64,000 nt of DNA from Adiantum capillus-veneris (taxonomy: Eukaryota; Streptophyta; Polypodiopsida; Polypodiales; Pteridaceae): positions 98,390,855-98,454,854 of the forward strand of contig CM043943.1 of assembly GCA_014529385.2 (NCBI GenBank), in the 5' to 3' direction. The position numbers and the translations under genes were made by a program. The notes under the pieces were generated by a model, which saw only the letters and a list, made by a program, of their open reading frames with translations, made no database searches and had not been told where the DNA came from. Positions within the stretch are counted from its first letter, which is position 1, and each line of letters begins with the position of its first letter. Of this stretch, positions 23,506-37,883 are shown piece after piece.

Positions 23506-26500
23506 TACCCCCCTCTTGAAATCTCAAACGTCCTTGTTTGCATCTATGTCGTACATGCTCACGGTCAACACTGATGTATTCAACACCTGTCGACACATGT
23601 ACGACACATACATGCTCATTGTCAACCTTGGTGTATTCAACACCTCGTCGACTCATGTATTGCCTGCGTGTGAACCCTGTCCCAATGACATAGTGGTAGC
23701 TTCGCACTATGCCATTGCTTTGAGTCACTAACTTTCTAATGAAAAAATGGTAGCTGCACATTTTGCCACTGTCTTTTAGTACACGTTGGATCCCGTAACA
23801 CTTTCGAGCATACCCAAATCGACAGTTTAAGAATGCAGTTACACATGTACTCTTTAATAGAAGCAATTATTGTATCCTGGACAAACTGACAAGAAATACA
23901 GACTTCTATAGCACTAACCAAACTTTTGGACATCCATAAGAGCAATTGCCAAACTGACAATCTGTACAGCTCTAACATTCATGTAACAGGTATTTCATTT
24001 GAGCTCACTTTAAATACCATGTACATCATTTCTTTCAAAAGCCATTGTCACACTGACAATCCATGTAGCTTTGAAACTCAAGGGGTCAAGGTAGGTTGCA
24101 AATCGAAGGCTTCAAGGTAAAGTGATAACACAGTTGGTGACTCTGCAAGTTCACCTTCTTCCATCCACTTAGCATCCATTGGTGGATAGTTTCTGAACTT
24201 TACCAAGTAACGCCTAGCAACCTTGCCTTTCACTTTCCTTTCTTTGTGTGCCAAAATCTGTTCAGGGACCAAGATCTCGTCAAGTTCCTCGACATCCGGC
24301 TGATCTTCAGCTGACATATCTTCTGGCACATCACCCACATAGGGTCTGAGAAGACTCACATGGAACGCATTGTGAATCTTCCAGCTGTTAGGCAATTTCA
24401 GCCTATATGCAACATCACTGATTATGTCGCACACTTGAAAAGGCCCATAGTAACGCATGCTGAGCTTTGGAAACAGTCTTTCCTTGCCCTTCATCGTCTT
24501 TAACCTTGCCTTTTCAAAGCGTAGAAGCACCCAATCACCAAGTGAATATACCACTTCACGACGGTGACGATCAGCTGCTCTCTTTTGCTTTACTTGAGTC
24601 TTTTCTAAGGCCACTTTGACCTTCTTGTACATTTCATCCATGTCCTGAACATACTTATCTGCTTCAAATATCTTGTCCTTTGTATGCAGTATGGGAGGAA
24701 CTTTCTTGCCACCTTCAACTATCTTAAAAGGTGCCTTGCCAGTTGATGAATGCACTGTATTATTGTATGCATACTCCACCAATGGCAAATACTGCTCCCA
24801 CTTTCCTTTATGCTCTGACACATAGCACTTCAGCAGATCTAGGACAGTAGAATTTACCTCTTCTGACTGCCCATCTGTTTGAGGATGAAATGACGAAGAG
24901 AATTTGAGCGTTGTGCCCATATTCTCAAACAAGCCTCTCCATAACAAACTTGTCATGCGTGGATCACGGTCGCTAACAATCGACTGTGGCATGCCATGAT
25001 ACTTGAAAATATTGCTCATAAACAAGCGTGCCATCTGATCTGGCTTTATCTTCTTCCTGATAGGAATAAAATGAGCCTGTTTGCTGAATCTGCAAATAAT
25101 GGTCCAAATACCATCGTTTCCTGTCTGCGTTCTCGGAAGATCAAAGATAAAATCCATAGCAATACTTTCCCATGGTTTGGCTGGAATAGGTAGTGGTTGC
25201 AATAACCCTGGTGCCTTTTGCCTGTCAAACTTGACCTTTTGGCAAATTAGGCATTCTCGTACAAAGGCATCCACATCCCTTCTCAATGTAGGCGAATAGA
25301 AGAATGTCTCAACCGCTTTAACTGTAGCATCGATACCACGATGCCCTGCATACGGTGGGACATGACTCTCTTCTATAACTTTGCGTCGCAATGGCTTTGT
25401 GACACACAATCTGCCATGCATTATCATGAACCCATCTTTGAGAAGATAGTGTTCATGACGCTGTCCATCCATTAGCTGCTCGAAGACCCTTGCAAAATCT
25501 TCATCATTCGCATACTGTTCTCTCATATCATCAAGTTCATGATGATAAGGAATCGACACAGTTGAAATTTGTGGCTTCCTTGACAAGGCATCAGCCACAA
25601 CGTTCTTCTTGCCTTCCACATGCACAATCTGAAAATGGAACATGGACAAGATATTTGCCCATCGCATATGCTTCTCAGATAACTTTGTCTGTGTCAAGAA
25701 GTATCGCAAGGTCTGATGGTCCGTTTGGACAACGAAATCTGCACCTAGCTGGTAGTGCTTCCAACTTAAGAGCGCATGAATCACAGCCAGTAACTCTTTC
25801 TCATAGACCTGCATGGTCATCTCTGGCCCTTGCAAAATTCTACTGTCATAGGCTACTATCCTGCCATCTTGCATTAGCACTGCACCAATGCTACTACCAC
25901 AGGCATCACACTGGACCACAAATGACTTCCTAAGATCTGGCAACACAATGACGGGATCTGAAGTCATCTTTTCCTTTAAGAGATTAAAAGCTGAAATCTC
26001 TTTCTGTGTCCATCTAAAGGTGACTACCTTCTTTTGAAAAGCATGTAAAGGTGAAGCAATCTCAGCGAAATTTCGGATAAACCTTCTGTAATAGGAGCAT
26101 AGTCCCAAGAAACTTCGGACATCGTGCACCGTCTTCAAATTTGGCCATGACTTGATCGCTTCAACTTTTGCAGGATCCATTCTGACACCATCCTTTGAGA
26201 CAATGTGCCCCAGAAAGTGAATCTCTTCCAGAAAAAACTCACTTTTCTTTGCATTGATGAGCAACCTATGACTACGTAGCTCTTCGAACACAATGGCCAA
26301 GTGATGCCTATGCTCCTCTTCATTCTTTGAGTAGACTATCATGTCATCAAAGAATGTACCAACAAACTGCTGGTGTGGACGGAAAATTTTGTCCATCATC
26401 CTATTGAACGTAGCAGGAGCATTTGTGAGACCAAAGGGCATCACTAAAAATTCGTAAAGGCCAAACGTTGTTCTAAAAGCAGTCTTGTGCACATCCTCTG

Positions 26501-29244
26501 ACCTAATGCGGATCTGATGGTACCCACTCTTTAGATCTATCCTGCTAAACATAGCTGCTCCTTCTAATTTGTCCATAATATCATCAATTCTAGGTATAGG
26601 GAACCTATTCTTGATGGTATTCTTGTTTAGTGCACGGTAGTCTATGCACATACGCCATGAGCCATCCTTTTTCTGCACCAACAACACTGGAGAACAGAAT
26701 GGAGATGAACTGGGCTGAATCAGCCCCTTTTCTAACAGCTCCTGTACTTGGCCCATTATCTCTTTCTGCTGAGCCGCACTAACCCTGTACGGAGGCTTAT
26801 TTGGTGGGCTACTGCCTAGCACCAAATCTATCGCATGGTCCTCGGGTCTCTCTGGCGGTAGTTGAGACGGTAATGAATCGGAAAAACAGTCACTATACTG
26901 TTGTAAAAACATTGACCTTTCTTTATCTAGCACAAATAAATTTGATTCATCACAATCTGACACTTCACGTGCAAAAACCAAGTACGCAGAAAGATGCTTT
27001 TTCATTACAGAAGTAATAGCAGAAGCTGATACAGTGGGAATAGACTCCCCTTTAAGCTTTACATCCAGAATGTGAGTCTTTCCCCTGCTCTGTACAGTGA
27101 TCCTTTTGTTGTAGGCATCCATGATTCCCTGTACACGAAATAACCAAGGAATACCTAACAACACATCACATCTGTCCAGTGGCATGATGTAAAATTCTTC
27201 AGTATCTACATAGGATTGGATATGTAGGCGCAACTTTCCAATGACGCGTGTCATAGCCTCTGTATGGCCAGGACATGCCAAACCTGCCTTTGCTGTATAC
27301 CCCATCTCTTCAGGTCTGATTCCCAACTTTGAAGCCAATTCTGGGGAAATGAAGTTGGCTTTGGCACGTGGATCAAAGAAGATAAGCACTGTTTGATCCC
27401 TGACCTTTCCCCATGCTCTGCAAAGCTCACTTGCATCTGAATTTGGCTTGTCTCCCACCATATCTGGCACTAGACCAGCCATGGACTTCTTTCCTTTCCT
27501 GTCCTCCTTGTCTTCAGAATCAGCTGGCCTTTTCTTTGTAGGACAATTGTAAGCAATGTGGCCAGGCTGCTCACAAATAAAGCATTTGTTCTCTGACCTC
27601 CAGACCTTCTTTTGCTCTTCAGACTTGCGAGGAAAACGTCTTTTCCATTTCTTCGTTGGTCCCTTTTCTGATTCAGCCGTAGCTTTGTCTTTCCCTGCGT
27701 TGGCTGGTTCCTGAGTCTCTTTTGGAACCTCCTTGGGAACGTACTTCTTCGCTGAATTTTTCTTGGCTGATCCTTCCTTGACGCCAGTATTGAATTCACA
27801 ATCTTCTCCCTTGAGCAAACCATTGCCATTGTTTGCTACCTCGATGAGCTGCGTCAAAGTAGTGACTTTGGTCTTCGTGCAGTATTTTCTCAATCCCTTG
27901 GGTAGGCCACAACAGTATTTTTCAATCTGTTCTGTCAATGGCACAAACCTATAGGAAGTTACTGGAAGTAGAGCTTTCCAAAACTTCCGATTGTAGTCAT
28001 CCAGATTCTTGCAAGTAGCAGCATTAAGCTGGTGCCATTCTGTCATGACATCTGCTTCAAAGTCATCAGATAACCATGCTGCTGCAAAATCTGCTTGAAG
28101 TAAATCCATGTGGACGGAGCTTGCCCTTGAAGCAATAAAGTTGTCCACCATTGTCCCGCATTCCCTGTCAAGAAAGTGGCTGCCTTGCGGACCTTTGAAG
28201 CCTCTATAAAGTTTCCCCTTGCATAGGCCTTGTCAAACTGCTGGAGGAATGAGAGAGCCTTCTTCCTGTCATCAAACCCTGTAAAGGTCGTGAATGACAC
28301 ACCTTTGCCACCTTCTTTGTACGGAGTTGGCCTCTCCAGCGGCGTTAAATTGTCATATGGAAGTGACTGAAACATGGGAACACTGTTAGGGTTCATTTGT
28401 GTTCCCTGACCGCAATTAAGTTGACCTGGAAACGCCATATTTGGTTGCTGATTTGTAATTCCAGCCATACCAAAATTTTCCTGTGGCATCCCAAATTGGC
28501 CCTGAGTGCTCTAAAACCCTGGTAGCATGCCCGTGACACCATACATGGGGTTAGGCATCATCGTTTGAGCACCCCCAAACACTGTTCCTGGCGTGTAAAA
28601 CTCATTTCCAGGTGCATGACCAGCCATGCTCTGGAATACCGATCCACCTCCAAAATAGCCAGAGTGGTGGGAAGACTTGTTGCATAGCCTGTAGGTTGCT
28701 TCCCTGTCCATTAGAACCAGCTATAGGCTGCTGAAAGGTGGCGGGCTGAACTGGTACAGCTTGATAGACTGGCATCTCAGCCACCTGTTCTTGCACCTTA
28801 GGCACAGGTTGTGAAGATTGCATGTTCTCCGTCAAGTGTACAGGTGTTTCCATTGACTCTGCAGTATGAATCACCTGTGCTTGAGCCTTAACAGGCTTCT
28901 GAATACGATCCAGTGACCCAACTTGCTGAGACGGAACACGGGGTTGCAGAAAGGCTAAAAACCTTGGGTTTTGCATTACTTGTGTGAACATAGCCACAAC
29001 AGTAGCCAATTGGGTCCTGAATATATCATCATCCGTCTGTGGTGGTCTTGAAGACTCACCCACTTCATGTGTCTGTTGACCCTGTGAAGAGGAAACCTCT
29101 TCAGTCACATCATCTGGTCTGTCAGCCATAATTGCAATTCCGTGTGTCTGGTCTATGATCCCCTATGTCTTCAAGCCCAAACTGACCAAGGCTCACTTCT
29201 ATGGGAAAAAGTGATTCAAATCCCGTCGATGGAACCATGGATTC

Positions 29245-30726
29245 TGGAACCGGCCTGTTCAATCCAAAAAGGGCGGTAGACTTTACTTTAAACCTTGATT
29301 TAGCTTTCACCCATTTAATTTGTCGTCCACTTTACCTGTACTTTCAAGACACAACAAAGGGGAGAGGGATACATGCTGCTAGATTGCACCTGTATGAGTA
29401 GACCGACACCAGATTGGCCCCTAATTTAGGCGCCCCTTTTGGTATTTCTTTTTTGTTCAAAAGAGGGAATAAACGCTGTGGATCCCTACAAGCTGCCCCG
29501 CACACGCTTGGCTGAATTTCAATTGTTCCGGCCCGATTTCGGCAGCATAACTGTACTAGGACCCTTCACAGTCAGTATTCCCACGCATTGACTGACTTTC
29601 CCGACGCAGACGGGCACTTTGCAAAACCTGGCGAGAATCTGCAGCACGCTGAATTCTCTGTTTTCAGCCCCGAAAATGTGCCAGATCACCTGTACAGCGG
29701 TCTCCTCGCGTCCCCGAACTCCTGGGGATATTAGGGTCCGTTTAGGGCCAAAACTCTAAACCTGCAAAAATACACAGCAGGCTGTAATTTACTATTTCGG
29801 GCTCCGTTTCGCGTTCCGGTCGCATCCGTAGCAAGTCCTCGAGCTCCCGCACCTGTAGGGCTACTTGCCCTTTGAATCGGACGAGATTTCTGGCGTTAAA
29901 CCTCTCCGAATTCACCTGTACCTGCGGGGGGATTAGCCGCTAGCTAATCCAGTACCTGTGCAAGAGGCTCTTGCCTCAGCAATCGCGCATGAACCCACAC
30001 AACTGTACATTGGTCAAATGAAAAGCCCACTAGAGGGGCATAACATATTGCCATAGGGGAGAGAGAGGGCAGTGCGTAGCGTGCAGGGCATCACTCCTGT
30101 CACCGCACTTTACATAAGAGGGAAAGCAAGGCTCAAGCACTCCATAGCTCTTAACGTGTGACAGACTGAAAATGAGCCCTTCTCCTCTCTAAAATCAGCG
30201 CCCCCTTCTCTTGCATGAGGAAAGTGCACCAGAAGGTGCCACTTGGCACATTTATGAGCATTTTCCCGTTTCGGGGTTGCCGCCTAAAAATCTCCCAACC
30301 GGTTGCCCAGTTGACTTCACGGCAGAGTAAGAAAATGTTCCCCTTGTCATTCCGGAGGTAATTACGCAAACACATTTTCAGGTCCCAAAATAGCAGTTCC
30401 CTAAATTTTAGGAGATGTTGCCATTGTATCTTTCTAGGTCATCCGACCCTCTTTGTACACTGTGGCCACATCCAGAACTGAAATGTAGCCTCTGTAGCAA
30501 AGGATTCGCTTTGGCTAGTCAATGACCCCACTTAGCTAACCATAGTCCTTGTCCAACCTTAGTGCTCTCTTGCCCTCGGGCCTGGACTCCCTCTGGACAG
30601 TTCCACACTAGCTATGCAATGCAGGGCAGTTAGATTTCCCGAGGGGTGTTTCCAAAAAGTGAAAGTAAATAGATAATAAGAAAGAAATCAACAAAAAGGA
30701 TAGATAGTAGTCACACGTTGGTGACA
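29245..30726 (-). repeat. 5' LTR of element I
   Basis: 1482 bp partner of 22031-23505. Next to it on the minus strand is TGGTTCCATCGACGGG (about 29223-29238), the likely primer site. The tRNA is not identified. Confidence 0.9.
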
Positions 30727-33700
30727 AAACCCCCACATCTAGAGGCTTTGGATCAAAGCAAGAGAGAGCTAGAAGAGCTTCAGTCTCAACTGGAGACTAA
30801 AGCTATGGTATGGTGCAGCTCGTGTCGCTCTCTAGGACATCCTCCACAAGACTGTCCCCTTTGAGCTTATTGCCACTTCTGCGAGAAGTCTGGGCATGAA
30901 GACAAGGATTGCTATTATATCAAGGGATTACGACAGATACAACAAAGTCTAGGTCCGTCTCTCCAACAAGGGCTAGCACCTGCATCAAACATGGTGTCAC
31001 CATATAGCCATCAAAACCTGATGCCACCTCTGCTGCAACACCACCGATGCAAGGTATGCACAACAACTTTACATCCCCCAGCTTTTATCATGCTAGTACC
31101 CCTTCAGTTCCCCAAAGCTTCTACACGTCAGCATCCGGTCACATGCAGCAAGGGCCGAGACCACCTTGTCCGTCAAATAGGCCAATTTTGTGCTACAGGT
31201 GCGGGGAGTATGGACACTATCAGAGCAAATGTCCCTTACCAGAAGGGTCCCCTCCTTGCCGACATTTCCCTGAAGCTAAGGATCACTATACTAAGGATTG
31301 CCCAAAACAAGGAGCGTCCACATCTGCAAGCACAAGCCAGAATCAACAGGAGTTTACATTCCCAAAGCTTAACCTCATCACAGTAAACTCCATTCCACAG
31401 GCCCCGCCTTCCACGCTTGTAGTTGCCTCTCGAGATGGGTTGAAGCAAGTGGAAGAGCCGGTTGGTGTGCTCACACGAGCACAAAGAGCTGCTCTTGGCC
31501 TCCGCCTCCTTGGCGGTCCAATCTTTCCATCTCCTGTCACTCGAATGAGTCAAACTCCAGTAGTAGCTGACAAACCAGCAGGTAGTGTCAAGAGCCAACC
31601 TACCTTGCTTCTATCGGATATTGATGGTGCTTTCGTGGAAGCAGTAGAGGACTTGTAGAAGGTCAAGATACCAGAGCAAGATCTCTCAAAGGAAACAAGC
31701 CCACAACAGAGTGTATCTTAAAAAACACTTTTCAGCAAGTGTCACTGTATGACATGCTTCGACTTGATGCAAATTTTAGAAGCAACACCCTTTCCATCAT
31801 CCAGTCTCTGTACCCGAGTGCAGGGCCTAGTGGCGGGCACCTACTTGTGCAGCCCTTAGAGTCCTATATGATTTCATATCCAGCTGCTCCCCTCACCGAC
31901 TACAAAAGTCCTCGTCTCACTGTGTCTATTCTTGGGCATCAATTCTTAGGCGTCATAGTGGACGGTGGATTTGGGATCAATCTGATGCCAGAATTTACTA
32001 TGTTGGCCTTAGGCCTGCAGCCTACCCGCCCTGCACCATTCACTGTTACATTGGCAGACCAGAGGACAGTCTACCCGGTGGGCATAGTAGAGAAGGTGCC
32101 GCTGATGGTACAAGGCTTCACATTTAGCTTAGATTTTGTGGTGGTGAGTCTTCGTCAGGTGGGGGGAGGATTTCGGTTGCTGATTGGTAGACCATGGTTG
32201 CGGCATACTAAGGCACTGCATGATTGGGGAAACGACGCCATGTGGATACATACTCCTGGCTCCCCCATGCAACCAATTCGGCTCGAAGGAGGTATGGATC
32301 CAGTGGTTCATCACAACTCATTGTCAGTACAGTCCAACCCCGACCCTGAGCAGCCCATCCCACCTGACGGGTCTGACGAAGACCTGTTGCAGTGGTTGGA
32401 AGCTACCGCCTCGATGCCATGCTATGTTGTTTCTATTCAAAACTCACCTGTGCCGGTAACACTCTCTCTCCCAACTCCTCTAGCGGACATAAATGTCCCA
32501 AGCCCTATAGCAGACAGTGGACCAGTCCAACAAGTAAGTGTGTCAACCCCAACTTCTCATGATTCAGATGATCCTCCTACGGAAGCCCTCGGCCTCGGGG
32601 AACCTATAACACATCACCGAAGGGGGAAAAATCTCCTCTGCATGAACTCGCCAATGATTTCCCCCTCCCTCTAACATCTCCCAGGTTGGACGCCCCGCCC
32701 CCTCCAAAGCACTCGGTTATGCCTGTGTCTGAAGATTTACCCTTCGAGGAGCTTCCACCAGGATGGTTACAAGAAGAGTATGTAGAGTTTCCAATCGATC
32801 AAACACCAGCACATGAAGTCTCGAGGCTCCAAGAGGCAGCTCAGTTCTCAACTTCTGAAGTACCCTCCACTGTTACACCCCCTGACCCTGTCAAAAAAGT
32901 CAACCTGGGCGACCCTGATGACCCTCAGTACGTCCTCTTAGCAGCTTGGTTATGGGAGCATCCCGCATTACTTAATCAGGTAGTTTCTTTTATTCACTCT
33001 TTTAAGGATGTTTTTGCTTGGTCCTACAAGGATTTGAAAGGGATCCCATTAAAATTGGGTCTCCACACTATCCCTCTGGTTGAAGGGGCTAAGCCTGTCA
33101 GAGGCCGAGCTTATAAGCTCAACCCAAAGTATGCAGAGGCTGTCAAATCAGAGCTCGAAAAAATGCAAGAGGCAGGAATCATTGTACCTGTGGAGCACTC
33201 TGAGTGGTTATCACCTATGGTGATAGCGCCTAAGAAGCAGTCAAATAAAATTCGTGTGCGTAGATTACCGCGCACTGAATAAGGTAACTATCCATGATGG
33301 TTTCCCCACACCTTTCACTGAGCGTGTGCTCGAGAACGTAGCAGGGCATGTTTTGTACAGTTTCATGGATGGGTTTAGTGGATACAATCAGTTGGGCATC
33401 CATCCAAGTGATCAGCTGAAAACGGCCTTTGTGACAACGGCCTTTGTGACTCCCTGGGGTATTTTTATCTACACTAGGATGTCTTTTGGGTTGAAAAATG
33501 CTCCACCTTCTTTCAATCGGGTGGTATATCTCATCTTTTGTCCTCTGCTTACGGATCATCTTCGCATCTTCATGGACGATATTTCGACCTTCTCAGGTGC
33601 TCAATGTTCAACCCCAGTGGAAAATCTAGAGGAACACCTCGCTTAGCTCTTTGCTGTCTTCCTCTGGTGCAGAGAGGCTCGCCTAAAGCTGAATCCTAAC

Positions 33701-36269
33701 AAATGTCATTTTTTGGTCACTGAGGGCACACTGCTAGGCCATGTGGTGTCTGCTAAAGGTTTAGCACCTAACCCAGAGAAAATTGTGGCAATCTTGAAGT
33801 TACCACCCCCCATCAATCCAAAAGGGGTGTAGAGCTTTGTTGGTCACACAGGCTATCATCGCAGGTTTATACGCATGTATGCGCAGGTGGCTCAGCCCCT
33901 AACACGCCTAACCAGTGCTACTGTTCCCTTCCAATGGTCGAGTGCAGAGGCTAAAGCTTTGCATATCTCAAAAAACGCCTCACTGAAGCGCCTATCCTAG
34001 TAGCTCCCGATTGGTCTCTCCGTTTTCATGTACATACTGATGCCAGTCAATTGGCTGTGGGTGCTGTGCTGACTCAGCCTAGTAAGGAGTACAACCTCGA
34101 TCGCCCTGTTCACTATGCAAGTCGCCTACTCACCAAGGCAGAACGCAACTATAGCACCACAGAAAGGGAAGGCTTAGCTATTGTGTATGCTCTGCAAAAA
34201 TTTCGGCATTATTTATTAGGGGTCCACTTCACAGTTATTACTGATCCCCATGCCCTGCGCTATCTGCTCAACAAGCCGCAAGTTGCAGGTCGAGTATGGC
34301 GATGGCTACTCCTATTTCAAGAATTTGATTTTGAAGTGGTACTCAGGCCTGACAAACATCATGTCCTTGCCGACCACCTCTCTCGCATGCACACGGGTGA
34401 AGAAGCAACAGGGATTGCAGACGACTTTCCAGATAGCAGCCTCTTTAAGATGGATACCACTCCGGAATGGTACGGCGATGTTTTGCATCTACTTTCTACT
34501 GGCGTGTACCCAGAGAACGCTTCTCCACTGTAGAAACGACGACTATTGTTGAAGGCAAGGCCATTCACACTAATTGGGGGCTAGCTATACAAGTCAGGAC
34601 AGGATGGTGTTCTGAGGCGGTGTGTCTCTCCTCATGAAGTGGAGTTTATTTTGGAGGATGCCCACAGTGGTCCCACTGGTGGCCATTACCCTCGTCATAT
34701 TACTGCTCAGAAGATTCTCCAGTGTGGCTTATGGTGGCCCTATATTTTTCAAGATGCATTGCCTATGTCAAAGTATGTGATGTATGTCAGCGCTGTGGCC
34801 CCAAACCAAGCAAGCAGTCAAACCGTCCCTTGCAGGTCTCTATGGCATGGCAGCCCTTTGAGAGATGGGGCATTGATTTTGTGGGTCCAATTACTCCCTC
34901 CGCCCAACCAGGCAATCGGAAGTATGTACTAGTGGCTACAGATTATGCAACAAAGTGGGTAGAGGTACTGGCAACAACGGATTGCACTGGCACTACTGTA
35001 GCCAAGTTTCTCTACGAAAATATTTTGTGCAGGTTTGGGTGTCCCTTGGAAATCACCAGTGATAGGGGTAGTCACTTTGTGAATGAAACAATTTCAACCT
35101 TGTTGGCCAACTACAAGATTTTTCACCGAATATCTTGTTCCTATTACCCTAGAGCAAATGGGCAGGCGGAGAGCACTAATAAGGTTCTTATAGCACTTCT
35201 GCGGAAAGCATGTCATCTGCATCTTGCAACTTGGGGTCAAGCTATCCACGGCACCCTTTGGGCCTACCGCACTTCTTTCAAAGCCACAACCAATCACACC
35301 CTATTTCAATTAGCCTTCGGTTTAGAAGCAATAGCACCCTTCGAGTTCAATTCAGGATCTTCGCGAGTAGGTAGTCTGCGTGCCAATGGAGATTTGGGGT
35401 CGGCATCTGTCTCTCGTCTTTACCTTCTGGAGGAAAGCCGAAGTTTGGCTTCCCGGGCTCTGGAAGCAGAGCAGCTTCGTCGCAAAGCATGGCATGATCG
35501 CCATCTCCGAAAGCCGCAAATAACGCAAGGAGCACTGGTGCTACTTTATCAAGCTAAGTATCTGAAAAAGGCTAAAAAATTGGTTCCAGCCTGGCAAGTG
35601 CCATTCAGGGTGTAGGAAATTTTGCCACAAGGAGCAATCCAGTTAGTAACATTGGATGGTGTTCCATTGCCTCTGGTAAATGGCTCCAGAATCAAGTGCT
35701 ATTACTTTGAGTAAGCAATCTGCAACGATTTCGCCATCTGTAGGTTCAAATATCCCATCTCTCTCCTCCCAACTACCTTTCCACCAGAACGGGAGTTCTG
35801 TTATGTCTCAATCTCTGCTAGGTTTGTAGAAGTTTCCATCTTTTAGTCTGAAGTATCATTTCCCACTCAGTCTCGGTAATTGGGTATTGTCTTCAACTTC
35901 TTACAATCCAATCACTCTTTCTCTAATTGTTCTATGATCAGTGTTATTTGACATTAGCACTAAGGTATTTCCAGTTAAGCTCCTAGTCTCTTTTGTCATA
36001 TTTTCTTTAAGGTTACTAGCTTCTCTCAAGGTCTGCCACATATAAGTAGCTTGTCAGTAAAGTTGGTAAGTAAGTTCTTAGCCTTGCTTGGCCTTCCTCG
36101 AACATGGCTGGGCATTGTTCCCACAGTGGTCACAATGGGCAAAATTCAAGGACATGCTTGGGCAAAGCAGCGGTACACTCTTTGCTGTATGCCTCTCTGC
36201 AAAGTGTGCAAAGTGATGTATGGTATCCTCACCGGAGGGGCACAGCCTCAAAATTTCGTCTTCAACATT

Positions 36270-36993
36270 GGCTGCCAATCATCCCATTTCTCCAATTAGT
36301 CTCCCTCCCCTATCTCTTAAATTCGCCCTCTGCTCTCTCCAAATTCGCCACCCTTCCCTCCCAACTTCGCCCATGCTGAATTAGTCCCTGCCAGAAATTC
36401 GCCCCTCTCCTGCCTTCTCCTACCAATTCGAACCCCTCCCCTAGTTCCCAATTCGTCCCTCTCTCCCCTCCCAATTCGCCCCTTCACCATTTTGCCCCCT
36501 ATGCCCTCCCGATTCATCCCTCTTGCCCCACCCAATTCGCCCCTTCTCCTGCCCAATTCGACCCCCTCCCTTCCCAAATTCGAATCTATTATTCTGCCCT
36601 CCAAAATAGTTCCCGACTGAACCCCCAATTCGCCCCTTCTCCTGCCCAATTCAACCCCCTCCCTTCCCAAATTCGCCCTCTGCCCAATTCGACCCCCTCC
36701 CTTCCAGAATTCGCCCCTCTCCTGCCTTCTCCTGCCCAATTCGACCCCCTTCCTTCCCAAATTCTCCCTCTGCCTTCCAGTTCGTCCCCATCCCCTTCGT
36801 CTCAATTAGTCCTCCCTCCCCTCCTTATTCGTCCCTCCCCTCCATATTCGTCCCTCCCCTGCTTATTCGTCCCCCCCTCTCTATTCGTCCCTCCCCTCCC
36901 CTTTCTCCAATTCGCCCTTCTCTGCCCTATCAAAATTCGTCCCCTTTCCTTTGGCCAAATTCGTCCCTGCTGCCTTTTTCGCCCCTGCCGAAA
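36270..36993 (+). repeat. Pyrimidine-rich AATTCG(C/T)CCC repeat stretch in H
   Basis: Over 700 bp of irregular tandem words such as AATTCGCCCCTCTCCTGCC and AATTCGACCCCCTCCCTTCC, almost all C and T. It lies between the integrase region and the extra reading frames. The reverse-strand Gly-Arg-rich frame is an artefact of composition. Confidence 0.85.
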
Positions 36994-37883
36994 TTCGCCA
37001 AATCGTCCCTGCTGCCTTTTTCGCCCCCTGCTGAAATTCGCCAGTGGACTTTAGCCTTGCCCAAATTACACCCTCTACCAATTAGTCAAACTTCCCCCCA
37101 ATTCGTACCCTAGCTTTTTTCAAACTCGTCCCTTAGCCCTGCACTCTCATATTTCACCCCTTCCCCCAAATTGGCAATCCTCTCATATCCACCCAATTAG
37201 GCGTGCTTTACAATTTCGCTCAGTATCACTTACCGTTCCCAATTCGGAAACTTCCAAATTCGTCCAACTGTTGAAATTCGAACCAGGTCGCTGGGCCATC
37301 TCTAGTCCAGTTTTCGATTATTCAAAACCAACTCGACTGACAGTGTCTGAAGTTCTTCTGCTCTCTATTGGGTCTTTCTGCATGAGGTGTGCACATCAGT
37401 AGTTCAAGAAGAAACTGCAGTTATCATGGCAGTTATCATTCGCCAAATCGTCCCTGCTGCCTTTTTCGCCCCCTGCTGAAATTCGCCAGTGGACTTTAGC
37501 CCTGCCCAAATTACACCCTCTACCAATTAGTCAAACTTCCCCCCAATTCGTACCCTAGCTTTTTTCAAACTCGTCCCTTAGCCCTGCACTCTCATATTTC
37601 ACCCCTTCCCCCAAATTGGCAATCCTCTCATATCCACCCAATTAGGCGTGCTTTACAATTTCGCTCAGTATCACTCACCGTTCCCAATTCGGAAACTTCC
37701 AAATTCGTCCAACTGTTGAAATTCGAACCAGGTCGCTGGGCCATCTCTAGTCCAATTTTCGATTATTCAAAACCAACTCGACTGACAGTGTCTGAAGTTC
37801 TTCTGCTCTCTATTGGGTCTTTCTGCATGAGGTGTGCACATCAGTAGTTCAAGAAGAAACTCCAGTTATCATGGCAGGTACTA
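36994..37883 (+). repeat. 445-bp tandem duplication in the 3' part of H
   Basis: Copy 1 is about 36994-37438 and copy 2 is 37439-37883. Both start ATTCGCCAAATCGTCCCTGC and end near CAGTTATCATGGCAG. They differ at only a handful of sites, so the duplication is younger than H. Confidence 0.9.

Larger units (their letters stand above)
22031..30726 (-). mobile_element. Element I: nearly whole Ty3/gypsy chromovirus inside H
   Basis: 8.7 kb, on the minus strand. The LTRs are 22031-23505 and 29245-30726 (about 1.48 kb), roughly 97% identical (about forty differences by eye), with exact target duplication AAACC. A purine tract (CAAGAGGGGGGTA on the minus strand) lies beside the 3' LTR at 23506. Gag starts near 29.1 kb (MADRPDDVTEEVSSSQ). 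A single long frame of 1357 codons covers 24078-28151, with CCHC knuckle (CFICEQPGHIAYNC), protease, RT ([29 protein letters not shown]), RNase H, integrase (HRGIDATVK, DFIFDLPRTQTGNDG) and a chromodomain-like end (EQILAHKERKV, RRYLVKFRNY). It looks almost whole, with perhaps two or three breaks, all in the gag part. It is the youngest element of the nest. Confidence 0.92.

Noticed and set aside
36317-37081. Gly/Arg/Glu-rich minus-strand frames resembling a low-complexity protein
   Set aside because: Reverse complement of the pyrimidine-rich AATTCGCCCC repeats of H; composition alone explains them.
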